NCBI GenBank assembly: GCA_050954595.1
Contig: JBPBQE010000334.1
Location: 1 to 16,990, forward strand
Length of the DNA stretch: 16,990 bases
Direction of reading: 5' to 3'
Origin: JAVVHH01 sp050954595
GTDB taxonomy: Bacteria; Pseudomonadota; Alphaproteobacteria; Acetobacterales; Acetobacteraceae
Each line of letters begins with the position of its first letter. Position 1 is the first letter of the stretch. This document shows, piece after piece, positions 15,911 to 16,990 of the stretch. Under the pieces are notes generated by a model. The model saw nothing but the letters and a program-made list of their open reading frames with translations, did not search any database and was not told the origin of the DNA. The position numbers and the translations under genes are program-made.

Positions 15911-16849
15911 ATGGACGGTTTTCTACCTTTGGCGGCAAGCCTCGAGACCGTGTCGTCGCCCGTCATGCACAAGCGGACGTTGCGGAGCGCGATCGGATGC
16001 CGCGGCATCGGCCTGCATACCGGCCGCATTGTCGAGGTCACGCTCCTGCCCGCCGCCGAGGGCACCGGGATCGTCTTCCGCCGCACCGATCTGGGCGTCG
16101 ACATTCCTGCGCGGTTCGATGCGGTGTGCGACACCAGGCTTTGCACGATGCTGGCGGCACCGGGTCGCGCCGACGCGACGGTCGGAACCATCGAGCATCT
16201 GATGGCGGCCTTGTCCGCCGCTGGCGTCGCCAACATCGTTGTCGCCGTGGATGGGCCTGAGTTGCCGGTATTGGACGGATCGTCCGAGCCGTGGGTGTTC
16301 CTGCTGGAGTGCGCCGGTGTCGTCGATCAGGACGCGTCGGTGTTCGCCATCGAAGTGCTCCGCACCGTTCGGGTCGAGGATGGTCGCGCCTTCGCCGAGT
16401 TGCGGCCCGGTGCTGCCGACTGCCTCGAGATCAGCATGGCAATTGATTTCCCGGCCGCCTGTATCGGGCGCCAGACCTTGTCGCTCGCCATGCGCGGCGA
16501 TGCGTTCCGCGAGGTCGCCCGTGCGCGCACCTTCGCGCAGGCCCATGAGATCGCCGGACTGCGCGCGGCGGGCTTGGCCCAGGGCGGCACCCTCGACAAC
16601 GCCATCGTCGTCGATGGCGACAAAGTGCTCAATCCAGCCGGCCTGCGCATGACCGACGAGTTCGTGCGGCACAAACTTCTCGACGCGGTCGGTGACCTGG
16701 CGCTAGCCGGCCCTCTCCGCGGCCGCTTCATCGGCAACCGTTCCGGTCATGCCTTGAACAACCAGGTGCTCCACGCATTGTTCGCCGACGCCGCCAATTG
16801 GCGACTGGTCCGCGCCGACGGCATGGGGTGGCTGCGCGAGGCGGCCTGA
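15911..16849 (+). CDS. lpxC: UDP-3-O-acyl-N-acetylglucosamine deacetylase LpxC
   Basis: Zinc-dependent cytoplasmic deacetylase that carries out the committed step of lipid A synthesis; 312 aa. Zinc ligands are visible as His 96 in TIEHLMAAL and His 254/Asp 258 in RHKLLDAVGD; the general acid/base His is His 280 in SGHALNNQ. Other motifs: GIGLHTGR near the N-terminus, LPVLDGSSEPW, RTFAQAHEI, LDNAIVVDGDKVLNP. I chose ATG 15911 because GGAG (15900-15903) precedes it by 7 bases. ATG 15965 aligns better with the E. coli N-terminus but has no ribosome-binding site; GTG 15884 is a third option. It lies after a strong terminator, so it probably has its own promoter or relies on read-through; I see no convincing promoter in the short gap. 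Confidence 0.95.
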   Translation: MDGFLPLAASLETVSSPVMHKRTLRSAIGCRGIGLHTGRIVEVTLLPAAEGTGIVFRRTDLGVDIPARFDAVCDTRLCTMLAAPGRADATVGTIEHLMAALSAAGVANIVVAVDGPELPVLDGSSEPWVFLLECAGVVDQDASVFAIEVLRTVRVEDGRAFAELRPGAADCLEISMAIDFPAACIGRQTLSLAMRGDAFREVARARTFAQAHEIAGLRAAGLAQGGTLDNAIVVDGDKVLNPAGLRMTDEFVRHKLLDAVGDLALAGPLRGRFIGNRSGHALNNQVLHALFADAANWRLVRADGMGWLREAA

Positions 16850-16894
16850 CGGAACTATTTGGGTAACGCCGGCCTATGGTATAAGCCGCGCGCC

Positions 16895-16990
16895 ATGAGA
16901 CACTCCGTCCGCTTCGCCGCCATCGCCGCCACCTTGATACTGCTTCAAGGGTGCGAGACGCTGAACTCCATCAATCCCTGGAGCGGCAAG
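16895..16990 (+). CDS. bamD: Lipoprotein, probable outer-membrane assembly factor BamD (5' part)
   Basis: The first 32 codons are visible and the frame stays open to the window end. The product starts MRHSVRFAAIAATLILLQGC: a short basic N-terminus, a hydrophobic stretch and a lipobox LQGC with the lipidated Cys at residue 20, so it is exported and anchored by lipid. In alphaproteobacterial dcw clusters the gene after ftsZ-lpxC is usually bamD (comL), a TPR lipoprotein of the BAM complex that inserts beta-barrel proteins in the outer membrane. The TPR part is outside the window, so the identity rests on signal peptide and position. The gap to lpxC is 45 bases, with no clear Shine-Dalgarno. Confidence 0.72.
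   Translation, partial: MRHSVRFAAIAATLILLQGCETLNSINPWSGK

Noticed and set aside
16855..16885. Possible promoter before the bamD-like gene (TTGGGT and TATAAG)
   Set aside because: The best boxes are only 15 bases apart and the -35 match is poor; alternatives need 19 bases. This is not enough to call.
1..16990. Search for CRISPR arrays, tRNA or rRNA genes, insertion sequences, phage or defence genes
   Set aside because: None seen. Coding genes fill almost the whole window, and apart from the murB element and the ftsZ repeat there is no repeated or foreign-looking segment.

Overview
The window is a high-GC, almost gap-free stretch of plus-strand genes. It is the division and cell wall (dcw) cluster of an alphaproteobacterium. 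The gene order is ftsI (3' part), murE, murF, mraY, murD, ftsW, murG, murC, murB, ddl, ftsQ, ftsA, ftsZ, lpxC and the start of a lipoprotein gene that is most likely bamD. The uninterrupted mur/fts order, the FtsZ C-terminal peptide LEIPAFLRRQ, and lpxC plus a bamD-like gene directly after ftsZ all point to Alphaproteobacteria. The GC-rich codon use and compact layout suggest Rhodospirillales/Acetobacteraceae, but that finer placement is an inference.

Region 1-14068 behaves like one long operon. Neighbouring genes overlap by 1 to 26 bases or abut exactly, mostly through ATGA stop/start overlaps, so translation is probably coupled. It encodes the septal transpeptidase FtsI, the four Mur ligases in the order MurE, MurF, MurD and MurC, and MurB, which makes UDP-MurNAc. 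It also encodes D-Ala-D-Ala ligase, the lipid I and lipid II enzymes MraY and MurG, the septal glycosyltransferase FtsW, and the divisome proteins FtsQ and FtsA. Together they make UDP-MurNAc-pentapeptide, attach it to the membrane carrier, and polymerise and crosslink it at the septum that FtsA and FtsZ organise.

Region 14069-15910 holds ftsZ. A 69-base gap with a plausible sigma70-type promoter lies in front of it, and a strong intrinsic terminator lies behind it. Region 15911-16990 holds lpxC (lipid A synthesis) and the first 32 codons of the bamD-like outer-membrane lipoprotein gene, which shows a Gram-negative envelope.

I found no hidden novel system; this is a conserved housekeeping locus. 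The points that deserve a second look are: (a) murF has no ATG, GTG or TTG start that keeps its conserved N-terminus, and appears to start at CTG inside the murE stop; (b) a REP-doublet (REPIN-like) inverted repeat is read in frame as the C-terminal tail of MurB; (c) MurE has DNAR in place of the usual DNPR substrate motif; (d) a 15-base tandem repeat in ftsZ gives the linker regularly spaced histidines; (e) the flanks of ftsZ carry candidate regulatory signals. No gene-free stretch exceeds 300 bases; the longest is 138.
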